In this document: positions 28,340 through 38,769 of the stretch, in pieces
How the letters are laid out: the number at the start of each line of letters is the position of its first letter
Position numbering within the stretch: position 1 is the first letter of the stretch
Assembly (NCBI GenBank): GCA_003427395.1
Contig: BFEA01000277.1
Span: 346,764 to 400,749 of the forward strand
Source of the DNA: Chara braunii
Taxonomy: Eukaryota > Streptophyta > Charophyceae > Charales > Characeae
Length of the DNA stretch: 53,986 nucleotides
Direction: 5' to 3'
Translations under genes and position numbers: made by a program
The notes under the pieces: model-generated
Database searches by the model: none
Told to the model about the DNA's origin: nothing
The model's input: the letters and a program-made list of their open reading frames with translations, nothing else

Positions 28340-28565
28340 CAACTAGTCACCTCATGTAGCCAGCGTGGCCAGTGCCATGTCAGCAGTAGAGACACGTGGC
28401 ATACACCACATCAGCAATGTAGATAGGTGACCTGCGCCACATCAGCAATGTAGACAGGTGGCATGCGCCACATCAGCGATGAAGACAGATGGCCTGCGCC
28501 ACATCAGCAATGTAGACAGGTGGCCTGCGCCAAATCAGCAATGAAGACCGGTGGCACGTGCCACA
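28340..28565. repeat. 31-bp tandem repeat array in TE-A LTR (right)
   Basis: Successive units beginning GCCACATCAG at exactly 31-bp spacing, most ending GGTGGC plus 4-5 bases. Confidence 0.85.
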
Positions 28566-29089
28566 TCAACAAAGGCTGGCGCTCGGCAGAGAACGCGCCA
28601 GCATGCTGCCACAGTCCCGCGTCGTCGTCCACAGTACCAGTGCACAGACAACGTCAAGCCAACGTCAAGCCAGCTACCAGCTAGAGTCAAGCCTGCGTCG
28701 AGGCAGCATAGCAAGACTGAATGTTGACCTCCTGGAGACCAAGCCTTACGTAGTGTTTGACGAGGCAGTCTGGCCTCAGGTCTCCTTCCCACAGTCGTAC
28801 ATACTGACTTACAGCCGAGGGCCTAGATGGTATACAGTTGCAAACATCCCCTTGGTCCTCATGTTGTCAGGGTACCTGCATACAAACAAGTGTGTGCGTC
28901 TGACCGACGGCCTGGGCTGGGTCCATTTTGACTTTGACTGTTGGGCGTCAGGCAGTTGTCTTCGGTCAACTGTCGCCCGCTCAGGCCCCGAGTTTACTTA
29001 GGGTCTTTTCTCCCTTGGGGCCTGGGTCTGAGTGGTGGCTTGGCGAGGGACTTAGATATTCCACAAGGCATACTTCATGGGTTATTGCA

Positions 29090-29093
29090 CCGC
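29090..29093. repeat. Target-site duplication of TE-A, right copy (CCGC)
   Basis: Matches 2217-2220. Confidence 0.8.
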
Positions 29094-29480
29094 ACATTTC
29101 ATGAGGTTAAATCGTTGGCATAAAAAACGGACAAAATACACACAAGGTCCCTTGCTCTCGCTACCTACCTAATGAATGAGCGAACGAATGAACGAACGAG
29201 CGAACGAACAACCAAACAAAATCACACACAAGATGAAACGATCCAGGTGCTCGTCAAGCTCAACCTCGCATACATCAATGAACTTTCACATGAGAGTTCA
29301 CACGTGAGAAGCCAAATCGAGATACAATCAACACTTGAAGATGTTGTCTCCAATATTATTATCAATATACAAGAATGTTTGTCTCCAGCGGCTCTGCCGC
29401 ACACACACACACACACAACGGATCTCAATTAGGTGTCGGTTATGGCTTCTCTCCGTTCTCTTTCCCTCTCTATTTTCTTG

Positions 29481-29483
<3 letters not shown>

Positions 29484-29539
<56 letters not shown>
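29484..29539. repeat. (CT)n microsatellite
   Basis: About 28 uninterrupted CT dinucleotides. Confidence 0.95.
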
Positions 29540-29540
<1 letters not shown>

Positions 29541-29742
29541 GATCGTCGCCCTGGATACACCCACTCAGGTAGCTTACACCTTGGCGGCTATGGCCGCCGT
29601 CCACCTACTCTACCTCTAGCCTAGCTATGAGTATCGCACAAGCGCCCTCTTCTTCTTCAGGCGCACAGTGCCCAAGTCGCCTTAACGCACAAGCAGCAGC
29701 AACGCTTCCGCATCTCGCAACTGAACAAGTGATGAGCCGTTG

Positions 29743-29962
29743 CACTGTAGTAGCTAAGTATAGGACTTAGCTTGGCTTGGCTTGGCCTACTTCAGAGCGG
29801 TACCGGTCGGCCGCAGCCTGTCTGCTTCAAACATTTTGTCGGTTCGCACTGTAGCAGCTAAATATAGGACTTGGCTTGGCTTGGCTTGGCTTGGCTTGGC
29901 TTGGCCTACTTCAGAGCGGTACCGGGCAGCCGCAGCCTGTCTGCTGCAAACATTCTGTCAGT
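29743..29962. repeat. Tandem duplication of about 102 bp
   Basis: GCACTGTAG.AGCTAA and the following CTACTTCAGAGCGGTACCGG occur at 29743 and again at 29845. The second copy has an expanded (CTTGG)n run. Confidence 0.85.
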
Positions 29963-30364
29963 CCGGTAGCTTCCAGACTTCGCTGGGACATGGTGCAAAA
30001 TTGGACTTGGGACTGTTGGACCGGACTGGATTCTTACGGACTTTTCTTGTTGTGTACCGGACGGACTCCTACCGACCTGTGACGCTTCTACCAACCTATG
30101 ACGCTTCCAGCGACCTATGACATTTCGGACCCCTAGACCCTATGGCCTACCCTACTGGACCGCCTTGGGACTGGGGACTTGTCGGGACCCTGGGACCTGG
30201 ACTGGGTGTCTGCCGCATGAATCCTTTCACTCCCGCCGGTCTAATTTTGAGGTCCTCCGAGAAAAATCCTATCTTTATCTATCATAAATGTTCATTCCTC
30301 TCCAAGCCCTCTCATAAAAGGAGACGATGCGAGGGGCTGTCTGTACTAGGTCCTCCCTAGGGAA

Positions 30365-31196
30365 CTAGTGGTCTTTGTTGGGCTCCTGATAGGCAAACCT
30401 GATCTTGTATTGCCTATGCGGCCTCCCTCGATGACCCGTTCGGAAAGTATCTTCAACCACTATTAGGTCTACGTCATAACCTTCATCCATATCAGGTGGA
30501 ATCATGGAACGTCGAGAGGGAAACTGGTCGTTTGTAATACATGAAAGCAACTCAGATGCGTGGAATACTGGATACGTATGCAGGTGGGGTGGAATCTCGA
30601 AGTGTAGGACAAACCATCTGCCTCTCCTTTGACATCTAAGACTTGCCATGGTCCGCAGGTAGCAGTTTCTGCGAGATCCCTTCTTCTAGAACGAACTCCT
30701 TAGATTTTACCCATACCAAATCTCCTACCGCAAACTGCGACGGACGTCGGTGTTTGTTTGCCTGCTCCACCATCTGATGTTGGTCTTTAAGGATGTTCTT
30801 CTTGACATGTTCTAAGTCCTTCTTGTACTGGATAGCCAATAACCTCGTACTGACGACAACCTGTGGATCTGATCCGGGTTCAAACAGTCAATCGGATGCC
30901 GGGATTGCCAACCTCTGTGCAATTCAGTGGGGGTGCGTGCAGTAGACAAGTGCACCGAGTTGTTATACGCAGACTGCACTTCGGGAAGATGTTTGTCCCA
31001 ATCGATCTGGTCGGGCCAAATATACATGAGTAGCACTTGCTGGAACAGTTTGTTCATCTGCTCTGTCTGGACGTTAGTCTCTACGTTTCTACCAAATGAC
31101 ATGGTCAACTTCGACCCATAGACTTTTATAAATTGTTGCCAGTGCTTGCCCGTGAATCTACTGTCTCTATCGCTAACAATTGTCAGTGGGTGCCCG
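30365..31196 (-). pseudogene. TE-C integrase, second half, and chromodomain-like tail
   Basis: TIVSDRDSRF supplies the second catalytic Asp at about 31180. TNVQTEQMN supplies the Glu. The C-terminal part in frame-shifted pieces has FAVGDLVWVKSKEFVLEEG, FHASELLSC, then GYDVDLIVVEDTF and QYKIRFAYQE of a chromodomain-like tail. At least two indels separate the pieces (near 30840 and 30640). Confidence 0.8.
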
Positions 31197-31198
31197 TA

Positions 31199-31504
31199 AG
31201 GAACTGGCGCCGGGTTCAGGGTGAAGAGATTCCTCCCTCAGTCCTCTCTCCTGATCAGTCAATCCCCTGGACTCCAGGGCAATTGATGCTAACAGGAACC
31301 TCCCGTATCTGTTCTCATTGTTTTCTAAGATGGCTCAAACTCATTTTGTATAAGGGACGCTGGACCCGTTTTCCAGCAGGTGATGCTCCCCACCAATAGA
31401 TGGAGCCTCTCCCCAGGTGCTAATGGTGTCTGCCCTTATCAGCACCACTAGCACTGGGGTGCTGGTTAAAAAAAAAAAAATTAAATAAAAATTAAAAAAA
31501 AAAT
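31199..31504 (+). mobile_element. A-tailed retroposon-like insert in TE-C integrase
   Basis: About 306 bases split the integrase frame between HHWVK and YGHPLTIVSD. On the plus strand it ends in an A-rich tail (31469-31504). This looks like a SINE or a truncated non-LTR retroposon. No clear target duplication or tRNA-type promoter boxes are seen, so the class is uncertain. Confidence 0.5.
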
Positions 31505-32083
31505 CTTTCACCCAGTGATGGAAAAACTCTCTAATCACTAAATGGGTCTTTGCCTCAATGGGCAGCGGAATAAAAACAACAAATTTACTAAATCTATAAC
31601 CTACTACCATTACTTTACTTTTCCCGTTTCTGCTTTTGACTTTCGTGCCCATGAAGTTGATTGCCACGGATTCGTCGGGACTGGATGGGACAAGTAGTGG
31701 CCTCAACAGGCCAAGTGGTGCTTGTGTGGAACTCTTGTTTTGTTGATACACTTGACAACCCTAGATATAGGCAAGCAATCGTGCTTCATGCCAACCCAGG
31801 TGTAGGACCGCCGAAGATTAGCATAGGTTCTCCTCCAACCAAAATAGCCCTCAGTGTCGTGGCACTCCCCCAGGATCAGACTTTTGACTGTCTCGTTGTT
31901 CGGGATGCACAGTCTGTCGAACCTGTCTGTTTTTTCGAACAGTAATCCGTTGGTTACTCTGTAGTCCGGGACTTCGTGTGGTGCAGTTTGCACCCTTTCA
32001 ATTAGCTTGCGGTAAACGGGATCGTCAATGTAATCAGCCTTGATCTGTTGCTGTAGCTCGGAGCCTGCATCTAGGTAAGTCAC
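31505..32083 (-). pseudogene. TE-C integrase, zinc-binding and first half of core
   Basis: GECHDTEGYFGWRRTYANLR retains the first His of the zinc finger; the second His position reads Tyr. The core reads VAINFMGTKVKSRNGKSKVM, where the usual first catalytic Asp (IDF) is Asn. IPLPIEAKTHLVIREFFHHW leads into the insert. The enzyme is therefore dead. Confidence 0.78.
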
Positions 32084-32345
32084 AATGGCACCGCGGAAGT
32101 TTGCACGTCAGTCAACTTTGGGGTCATTCGGGCTTGGGTTTTTAACCTGCGCATGGTCTTGGGGTCGGAGTAGACTTTAAAATGCCTTCCTAGGAGATAG
32201 TGCCACCAATGGCTCAACACTTCTCTCAAGGCGAACCGCTCGTGTTCATACGTCAACGCAGCGACCTTATCACTAGGTAACCTACAAGACATGAATTTGA
32301 CGGGTTTGTACCCCTCTTCGTCGTTTTGTTGGAGTACAACACCAA
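32080..32345 (-). pseudogene. TE-C RNase H fragment
   Basis: PFGVVLQQNDEEGYKPVKFM, then YEHERFALREVLSHWWHYLL and GRHFKVYSD are RNase H segments. The frame then jumps from MTPKLT to sequence after ADALSRR, so about 40 codons are deleted. The active-site strand is cut by the junction with TE-D. Confidence 0.78.
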
Positions 32346-33092
32346 AAGGATGCATATATCCCATGAGCGAGGAAGAGCTCGCGGTTCTCCACACGCAACT
32401 CGATGACTTGTTGGGCAAGGGCTTGATCCACCTTAGTAGATCACCCTACGGTGCGCCGGTTCTCTTCGTACGGAAGAAGAACAAGGATCTCTACTTATGC
32501 ATTGACTACCACAAGCTCAACTTGCAAACCGTCAAGAAGGCAAGACCTCTTCCTCGTATTGACGATCTTCTTGAGCGTTTGGGGGATGCAAAATATTTTT
32601 CGAGGTTGGATTTGAAGTCGGGTTGTCATCAGATTTCAATATGCCCGCAAGATCGCTACAAACCCGTGTTGTGAACATGGTATGGGCACTGTGAGTGGGT
32701 TGTCATGCCTTTTGGCCTCCCCAATGCCCCAACGACCTTTCAAGCAGCGATGACCAACGAGTTTCGCGTGATGTTGGACCAGTGTGCTGGTCACCTTGGA
32801 CGACATTCTCGTCTATAGCCAGACCTTCGAGGATCATCTCCAGCACCTCCAACGTGTGTTGGAGACGCTCCGTCGTGCCAAGTACAAGGCCAACCGCGAC
32901 AAGTGCGAATTCGCACATCAAGAGTTGGAATACTTGGGCCATTTGATCACACCGGAGGGCATTAGCCCGTTACCGAACAAGATTCAAGTCGTCCAAGAGT
33001 GCTCGGAGCCAAAGAACGTCACAGATGACCGCTCGTTTCTAGGCCTAGCCGGCTACTATCAACGCTTTATTAAAGGCTATTTGAAGATCGCG
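32340..33092 (+). pseudogene. TE-D reverse transcriptase, broken
   Basis: YPMSEEELAVLHTQLDDLLG, YGAPVLFVRKKNKDLYLCID, then YFSRLDLKSGCHQI are intact RT blocks. A TGA ends the frame at about 32674, with [12 protein letters not shown] in continuation. A frameshift follows, then TLDDILVYS, where the Tyr of the YLDD active site reads Thr. The frame is then open through YLGHLITPEG to SFLGLAGYYQRFIKGYLKIA, where TE-E entered. Confidence 0.85.
33088..33092. repeat. Target-site duplication of TE-E, left copy
   Basis: TCGCG before the LTR; the right copy is TTGCG (50587-50591), differing by a CpG-type transition. Confidence 0.75.
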
Positions 33093-33564
33093 TGTTACGG
33101 ACTCCGCCAGGGCTCGATCCCTGGTCTATCTTTTTGTTGTTTCTGCTGCATCCAGTTTTCGGCCTGGTACCCTTTTTTCCAAACCCCTCCTTTGGTACCG
33201 TCGGATTTTGGACAACTGGCGCCATGCTGCAATTCGGGCGCCACTTTCAAATACCGCATTTTTCAGTTCTGCCATCGGGGCTCTTGCGAAAATGCCCCTG
33301 GTACCGTATGTGTCACCGGTACTTATACCGGCTCCCCGTACAGTACGGGGACCAGTCTCGTACCAATTTTCAGTTGTTGTACTCGTACTCAGTGTGACTT
33401 GCTGTTTCGGCATTCGGAATCCAAGACTTCGACTTTGTGCCCTTGCCACTGTGTCTGCGTTCGACCCTCAATTGTGTTGAGTGAGTGAGTGTGTGTCTGT
33501 GCTCTCACTCTCTCCCTCTCTCTCTCCTCTCCCTCGGTTCTCCCTCAACCTCGCGCTCGTCACA
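33093..33564 (+). repeat. TE-E 5' LTR, 472 bp
   Basis: Matches 50089-50586 with small indels. Near its end is a TC-rich stretch, CTCTCACTCTCTCCCTCTC. Confidence 0.93.
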
Positions 33565-33565
33565 C

Positions 33566-33577
33566 TGGTATCGGAGC
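33566..33577 (+). promoter_or_regulatory. TE-E primer binding site
   Basis: TGGTATCGGAGC, one base after the 5' LTR; same initiator-tRNA type as TE-A and TE-F. Confidence 0.88.
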
Positions 33578-34298
33578 GGTTCCAACCCGCCCGACCCACT
33601 CTGCTTCGTCGTCACCACCTGGCCATCATCAGCATCATCGTCGTGATCGCAGTTGTAGTGCCACGTCATCGTTGTGATCGTCGCCGCCGTGCCACGTCAT
33701 CATCGTCATCATCGTCGTCGTGCCACATCACCATCGCCGTGCTCGTCGTCCTTGTCGCCACGTCGTGCCATCCTAGTCATTGTCGTTGCTACCTCCGCGC
33801 AGATAAGTAACTGTCTCTTATACACATCTAGATGTGTATAAGAGACAGGCTACCTCCGCGCAGATAAGTAATCAACGACATTTTTTTTTTTTTTTTTTTT
33901 TTTTCTTCCAATTATCTTCTTCTTCTTCTTTCTCTTCGTTCTTTTCTTCTTCTTATCTTCTTCTTCTTCTTCTTCTTCTTCTTCGTCGTCCTCGTCGTCG
34001 TCGCGACTCCGATGCCACTCCCGTGCAACCTCCCCCCCTCGACTCTCGATCGATCCCCCCCTCCCCCTCGCTTCGCGCTACCCCACCCCCGGACTGTGAT
34101 CTCGTTCCCGCCCATCTCCCCAATCCCCTACACCAATCCCCGACCCTGATCCCCCCCCCTGCGCGACATTCCTTCCCCCACACGACTTTCCCCAACGCAT
34201 GACCTTATCTTCTTCTTATCTTCTTCTTATCTTCTTCTTCTTCTTCTTCTTCTTCTTCTTCTTCTTCTTCTTCTTCGCGACTCCGATCACCGCTCCCT
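33578..34298 (+). other. TE-E leader with triplet repeats and poly-T
   Basis: Imperfect GTC/ATC triplets, the adapter at 33811-33848, a poly-T run (33881-33904) and (TCT)n arrays (33905-33985 and 34204-34276). No gene. Confidence 0.75.
33811..33848. other. Nextera mate-pair junction adapter (artefact)
   Basis: CTGTCTCTTATACACATCT followed by its reverse complement, 38 bp. The bases GCTACCTCCGCGCAGATAAG occur on both sides. This is the circularisation adapter of a mate-pair library, not genomic DNA. Confidence 0.98.
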
Positions 34299-35018
34299 NN
34301 NNNNNNNNNNNNNNNNNNNNNNNNNNNNNNNNNNNNNNNNNNNNNNNNNNNNNNNNNNNNNNNNNNNNNNNNNNNNNNNNNNNNNNNNNNNNNNNNNNNN
34401 NNNNNNNNNNNNNNNNNNNNNNNNNNNNNNNNNNNNNNNNNNNNNNNNNNNNNNNNNNNNNNNNNNNNNNNNNNNNNNNNNNNNNNNNNNNNNNNNNNNN
34501 NNNNNNNNNNNNNNNNNNNNNNNNNNNNNNNNNNNNNNNNNNNNNNNNNNNNNNNNNNNNNNNNNNNNNNNNNNNNNNNNNNNNNNNNNNNNNNNNNNNN
34601 NNNNNNNNNNNNNNNNNNNNNNNNNNNNNNNNNNNNNNNNNNNNNNNNNNNNNNNNNNNNNNNNNNNNNNNNNNNNNNNNNNNNNNNNNNNNNNNNNNNN
34701 NNNNNNNNNNNNNNNNNNNNNNNNNNNNNNNNNNNNNNNNNNNNNNNNNNNNNNNNNNNNNNNNNNNNNNNNNNNNNNNNNNNNNNNNNNNNNNNNNNNN
34801 NNNNNNNNNNNNNNNNNNNNNNNNNNNNNNNNNNNNNNNNNNNNNNNNNNNNNNNNNNNNNNNNNNNNNNNNNNNNNNNNNNNNNNNNNNNNNNNNNNNN
34901 NNNNNNNNNNNNNNNNNNNNNNNNNNNNNNNNNNNNNNNNNNNNNNNNNNNNNNNNNNNNNNNNNNNNNNNNNNNNNNNNNNNNNNNNNNNNNNNNNNNN
35001 NNNNNNNNNNNNNNNNNN
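34299..35018. other. Assembly gap, 720 N
   Basis: Hides the start of the left TE-F LTR and its left target duplication. Confidence 1.
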
Positions 35019-35298
35019 TCATTCCCAAAGTGCAAATTCACAATGAAAGACAATGCCACCCAATTGCGACAGAAATGAAAGCACTTGCAAAGAGATAGAG
35101 ACCAAAGAAGAGAGAAAGAAGGAGAAGAAGAAGAAGAAGAAGAAGAAGTACACCAGCAAGACCAATGACAAATCCCCCTTCTCTCTCCACCTTCCTCCTC
35201 CTCCTTCACTTCGCCAATCTTATTCTTCTCCCAATAATAATAATAACAATGAGTGGATGAACCAGAATCAATGTCCGAAGTTCCCTCTTACTGCTGAC

Positions 35299-35329
<31 letters not shown>

Positions 35330-36341
35330 GTCCACCATAGCTATGGCTTTCCTCCTCCTTCCTCCTCTCACATGCCTAGGCTATGGCGGACTACTGAGGG
35401 CCCTGCCCTCCTGTCCAAAGGACAACCCAAAGCAGCTATGCCGCTGCTGACTAAGCCGCCATGCCTGACTCTGCCTCGAGCTTCCTTGGTGCGGCACTAC
35501 CCCAACTGGGGCCTTCCAGATGCAGTGCCCAACAAGGTGATGAAGATGGTGTCCACCATAGCCAGGTAGGTGCCTCGCCACTCTCCTCCTTCGCCCCCTT
35601 CATCCTCCTCAAGCTGCTCGCCATAGCCAGGCTGAGCGCCCAGCTGCCCTTCACCTCCAGGCAGCGCTGCACAAGTCCAGCGCTTGGCTCAGCAGCATGT
35701 CGCCGATCCCTGCATACCACAAATGAGGAGAAGCTGCTTGCTCCTCCGGAAGATATAGCGGCCTACTGGCCTCTTGGGCGGTGACTTCCTAGGTCGAGCG
35801 GCCTCCCAGCAACTGGTACCTCCTCCCTTTCGGAAGGAAACATCATGGCAGGCTCTGCTATCGTCCGGACAGGCCCTAGACTCAGGCTACTTAGACTGGT
35901 ACCGGCCTAACTCTATCCTACCGCTACTGGGCCTCTAAAAATGCCAACTTTTTGTCTTCTTCTACTCGGCCTCCAGTACCCGACATTCCTACCACTACTT
36001 GAGTGGTACCGGCCTACCTACTACTTGAGTGTTTTTCCCCGCTGCTCTAAGTGTTGTGGGCCTACCTCCGCTAATTGAGTGTTTCCCCGCTGCAACCCTC
36101 AAAGTCACGGCCACAGGTAAGTACCGGCCCTGCGGGGCCTTTCAACCAATAAGTACCCTTGGGGGTCACACACACACTCAGTCGACAAGCACTCAGACAG
36201 GCATGCAAACCAGCAGGCATGCACACACACATAGACTTGGAAACCACAATTGAATGCGGGAATCTCAGCAAGGCATCCATTCCAGCGGCAAATCTCAGAA
36301 ATCAGCAGTGTTCTCAGTTTGTGTTTTGGCGGGTCATTACA
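35019..36341 (-). repeat. TE-F 3' LTR (left), partial
   Basis: Matches 43563-44931. It includes GAA-type and CAA-type triplet runs at about 35125-35147 and 35300-35332, shorter or longer in the other copy. An LTR-internal duplicated stretch found in the right copy (near 43965-44035) is absent here. Confidence 0.92.
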
Positions 36342-36357
36342 TTACCCCCCTCTCAAG
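36342..36357 (-). promoter_or_regulatory. TE-F polypurine tract
   Basis: Minus strand CTTGAGAGGGGGGTAA directly before the 3' LTR. Confidence 0.8.
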
Positions 36358-36386
36358 AGCGAGGTCCCTTCGAGCGAGTAACTCAT

Positions 36387-37156
36387 TTAGAGTTGGCAAA
36401 AAATGAGTCGTAGGTAGATCTGAAAGAGAGATTTAGTAAGACCGTGAGGAGTGAGTTTTGCAGAAAACTTAGCAATTTGTCCATCAGCGATCTGTCGTTC
36501 ATATGCGTTAACAACACGGGGAGCATTCTTTAGCAGCTCTTTTCGGTCAATCCAGAAGAACTCATTCAACGGGTGATAGAGGAAGTGAACCTTGTACTGT
36601 TTGTTCCTCCCTCTTCCTTCATGGGAAACAATTCTGTCTATCTCATGGCCACGGTCGATAGGACGAGGTATCATCGGACCTCAAAAGGGAAAAGTCTCAT
36701 CACCGATATGTGGAAACAATTTGGACGCATGAAAGACCGATATGTGCGCAAATGAGGAGGCACATCAAGCACATACGAAGGACCAAAATCATCCCCAACC
36801 ACCTTCAGAACCTGCCAAGGGCCATAGTAGAGCAAAAGAAGCTTTCGTGATACGCCCTCTTCGTCAAAAAACTCAGACATTTTGACCCAGATATAACTTC
36901 CTACTTCGAAGTTCCCTTCTTTGCGCGACTTGTTGGCATGTTTGATCATGGCATGCTGACGCTTGTTCATCGCTGCGATAGCAACTTTGAGCAAGTGTGC
37001 ATACTTGGCATTGTAGCTAGGCATGCCAGGTGTCAGACCAGGGGACCGTTCGGGGAACAAATAGGAGACAGGATTGCGCAACTGCCAACCATATTGCAGC
37101 TGATTCGGTGTCATGCCAGTTGCAGAGTGAATGGAGTTGTTGTACAACCCCTTCAC
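36387..37156 (-). pseudogene. TE-F integrase C-terminus and chromodomain-like tail
   Basis: Two frames (37156-36671, 36674-36387) that overlap by 4 bases. The first has YNNSIHSATGMTPNQLQYGW, GSYIWVKMSEFFDEEGVSRK and LLYYGPWQVLKVVGDDFGPS, the usual GPW-type end of integrase. The second has GHEIDRIVSHEGRGRNKQYK and FWIDRKELLKNAP, a chromodomain-like module. A one-base shift separates them. Confidence 0.82.
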
Positions 37157-37162
37157 TTTGTG

Positions 37163-37636
37163 TTACTCCTTGTCCCACGTGTTCTGATGTGGAACAATCA
37201 ATGCGTGTAGTTGAATGACAGTGTGGTTGATTTCCTCGGCCAATCCATTGGCGTCGGGGTGTCCACCAGAAGTCCTATTGAGTTTAATGTCGTAGATCTG
37301 AGAAGTGAAGTCCTTCCAATCTTTACTAATGAATCTGGTGTCCCGATCACTCACAATAGTTTTCGGGTGGCCAAACTGCAGAATGTACTGCTGATGAAAT
37401 TCTTCGATCACAAGCTCAGTTGGGGCATGGGGAGGGAAAGGAATCAAATTCAGAAATTTGAAAAAACGATCCACAATGACCATGGCTTGTGAATTTCCCC
37501 CTTCACTCACTTTTCCCATGTTCGTGGAGTCGATGGAAATCAACTCACCGGGTCCATCAGGAATGGGGAGGGGTTTCAGCATCATAAGGCTTATGCCTAT
37601 GGACCTTGGTCCTTTGACACACTTTACATTCAACAA
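37163..37636 (-). CDS. TE-F integrase core
   Basis: MLKPLPIPDGPGELISID supplies the first Asp, TIVSDRDTRFISKDW the second, and DANGLAEEIN the Glu with normal spacing. The core is thus potentially complete, but the flanking zinc-binding part (37557-37900) and C-terminus lie in other frames. Confidence 0.82.
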   Translation of the reverse strand: MLNVKCVKGPRSIGISLMMLKPLPIPDGPGELISIDSTNMGKVSEGGNSQAMVIVDRFFKFLNLIPFPPHAPTELVIEEFHQQYILQFGHPKTIVSDRDTRFISKDWKDFTSQIYDIKLNRTSGGHPDANGLAEEINHTVIQLHALIVPHQNTWDKE

Positions 37637-38111
37637 TAAATTTCTGAGTAGATCCCTTCAATCCCGGCCAGTCAAACTGCTGCAAAAAACTTTCATAAGT
37701 CTTCACAAAGCCGAAGTGTCCACTCCGACCATGCGCCAAATCCGAGAAATGAGTCCGGAGAGGCACATGGTTGGGTACACACAAACGATCAAACTTCCCA
37801 TACCGACGGAATACAAGACCCTCGCACTCGTGAAAATCAGGCCGACTGCTAGAGTCAGCCTTGAGCTGCTCAAGGATGGGACTAAGGTCCGGATCCTTGG
37901 CAGTGTGTTCGACCAGATCCTCCTTCACTTTCCTTCGGAGGTCATATGAGCCCACAAGGCAAGTCAAAACCTCAGGATGGCGCGACAGAGCATCATCAAC
38001 ACAATTATAACAACCTTTCTTGTGTTTCAGTTCAAAATTGTAAACATCAATGTCATGCAGCCAGCGGGTCAGTGTCGGAGAGAGATCAGTTTGCGTTTTA
38101 ATCCACTGCAA
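37557..38111 (-). pseudogene. TE-F RNase H end and integrase zinc-binding region
   Basis: MQWIKTQTDLSPTLTRWLHD and CVDDALSRHPEV mark the RNase H end. The linker follows, then HGRSGHFGFVKTYESFLQQF and CKVCQRTKVHRHKP, the H-H-C-C finger of integrase. The start lies in duplicated sequence. Confidence 0.8.
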
Positions 38112-38444
38112 GGTCTGATGATCTGAGTAGACATTGAAGTGACGACCCGAGAGGTAGTGCTTCCAATGTGTGAGCGCTTCTCCTCCTCCTTCAGTTTCCT
38201 CCAGAGGTCATATGAGCCCACAAGGCAAGTCAAAAACTCAGGATGGCGCGACAGAGCATCTACAACACGACTATAACAACCTTTCTTGTGTTTCAGTTCA
38301 AAATTGTAAACATCAATGTCATGCAGCCAGCGGGTCAGTGTCAGAGAGAGACCAGTTTACGTTTTAATCCACTGCAAGGTCTAATGATCTGAGTAGACCT
38401 TGAAGTGACGACCCGAGAGGTAGTGCTTCCAATGTGTGAGCGCT
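37921..38444. repeat. Tandem duplication inside TE-F pol, 266-bp offset
   Basis: 37921-38178 and 38187-38444 are about 95% alike by eye, including GGTCATATGAGCCCACAAGG and GGTAGTGCTTCCAATGTGTG. It repeats the RNase H-integrase linker and breaks pol. Confidence 0.9.
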
Positions 38445-38461
38445 CTCGCAAGGCATAAAGC

Positions 38462-38769
38462 TCACGCATATACGTGGAGGTAAACTACCTTGTGGCTGGG
38501 CATGCGTTTGCTGTAATACTCGAGCAGACGCAGGCCATCGCCATCATCTTGTTGCAACACTGCACCAATCCCATACTGGCTCGCGTCCGTAGTAACTACG
38601 TACGTGAGGTTGGGATCTGTAATGCGGAGCACAGGATGACTTACCAAAGCCTTTTCAAGGCTTGGAACGCAGTCTCGCATTTCTCACACCACGCATAGGC
38701 AACATTTTTGCTTGTTAGTCTTGAGAGTGGGTGAGCAATGCCATAAAATTTGGGCACAAACTTCCGGTA
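38462..38769 (-). pseudogene. TE-F RNase H N-terminal part
   Basis: YVVTTDASQYGIGAVLQQDD carries the first catalytic Asp. Frame breaks occur on both sides, and the downstream part is displaced by the duplication. Confidence 0.8.

Larger units (their letters stand above)
2221..29089 (-). mobile_element. TE-A: Ty3/gypsy LTR retrotransposon, split by TE-B
   Basis: The two LTRs start TGTTATGAACCC (2221) and TGTAATGAACCC (27945) and both end GGGTTATTGCA (21487 and 29089). They are flanked by CCGC duplications. Coding is on the minus strand, so the 5' LTR is the right-hand one. A primer site matching initiator Met tRNA lies next to it. Domain order is gag, protease, RT, RNase H, integrase, chromodomain-like tail. 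This order is typical of Ty3/gypsy, with the tail suggesting a chromovirus-like group. The left LTR is interrupted at 2854/20998 by the 18.1-kb TE-B. Excluding TE-B, TE-A is about 8.7 kb. Stops and frameshifts run throughout, so it is not autonomous now. Confidence 0.92.
27945..29089 (-). repeat. TE-A 5' LTR (right), intact
   Basis: 1145 bp, TG...CA ended. It contains the uninterrupted version of the sequence that TE-B split on the left, including the palindromic target GTGGCACGTGCCAC. Confidence 0.94.
29094..30364. other. Flanking DNA with simple repeats, no gene seen
   Basis: Contains a GAAC/GAAT-type tetranucleotide run (29173-29215), a short (AC)n near 29400, (CT)n at 29484-29539, a 102-bp tandem duplication (29743-29962) and a (CTTGG)n run (29872-29905). 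No exon or element end is recognised. The last 200 bases may belong to the 3' side of TE-C. Confidence 0.55.
30365..32340 (-). mobile_element. TE-C: Ty3/gypsy pol fragment
   Basis: Minus-strand RNase H, integrase and chromodomain-like tail only. No LTR, gag or RT of this element is seen. At 32340 it meets TE-D in head-to-head orientation. It is interrupted by a short A-tailed insert. Confidence 0.82.

Noticed and set aside
33811-33848. 38-bp perfect palindrome as hairpin terminator or Tn5-type transposon end
   Set aside because: The sequence is exactly the Nextera mosaic-end junction and occurs three times, with duplicated read ends around two of them.
34199-35209. ORFs of 270-334 codons across the gap
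   Set aside because: They consist almost wholly of N positions and TCT repeats.
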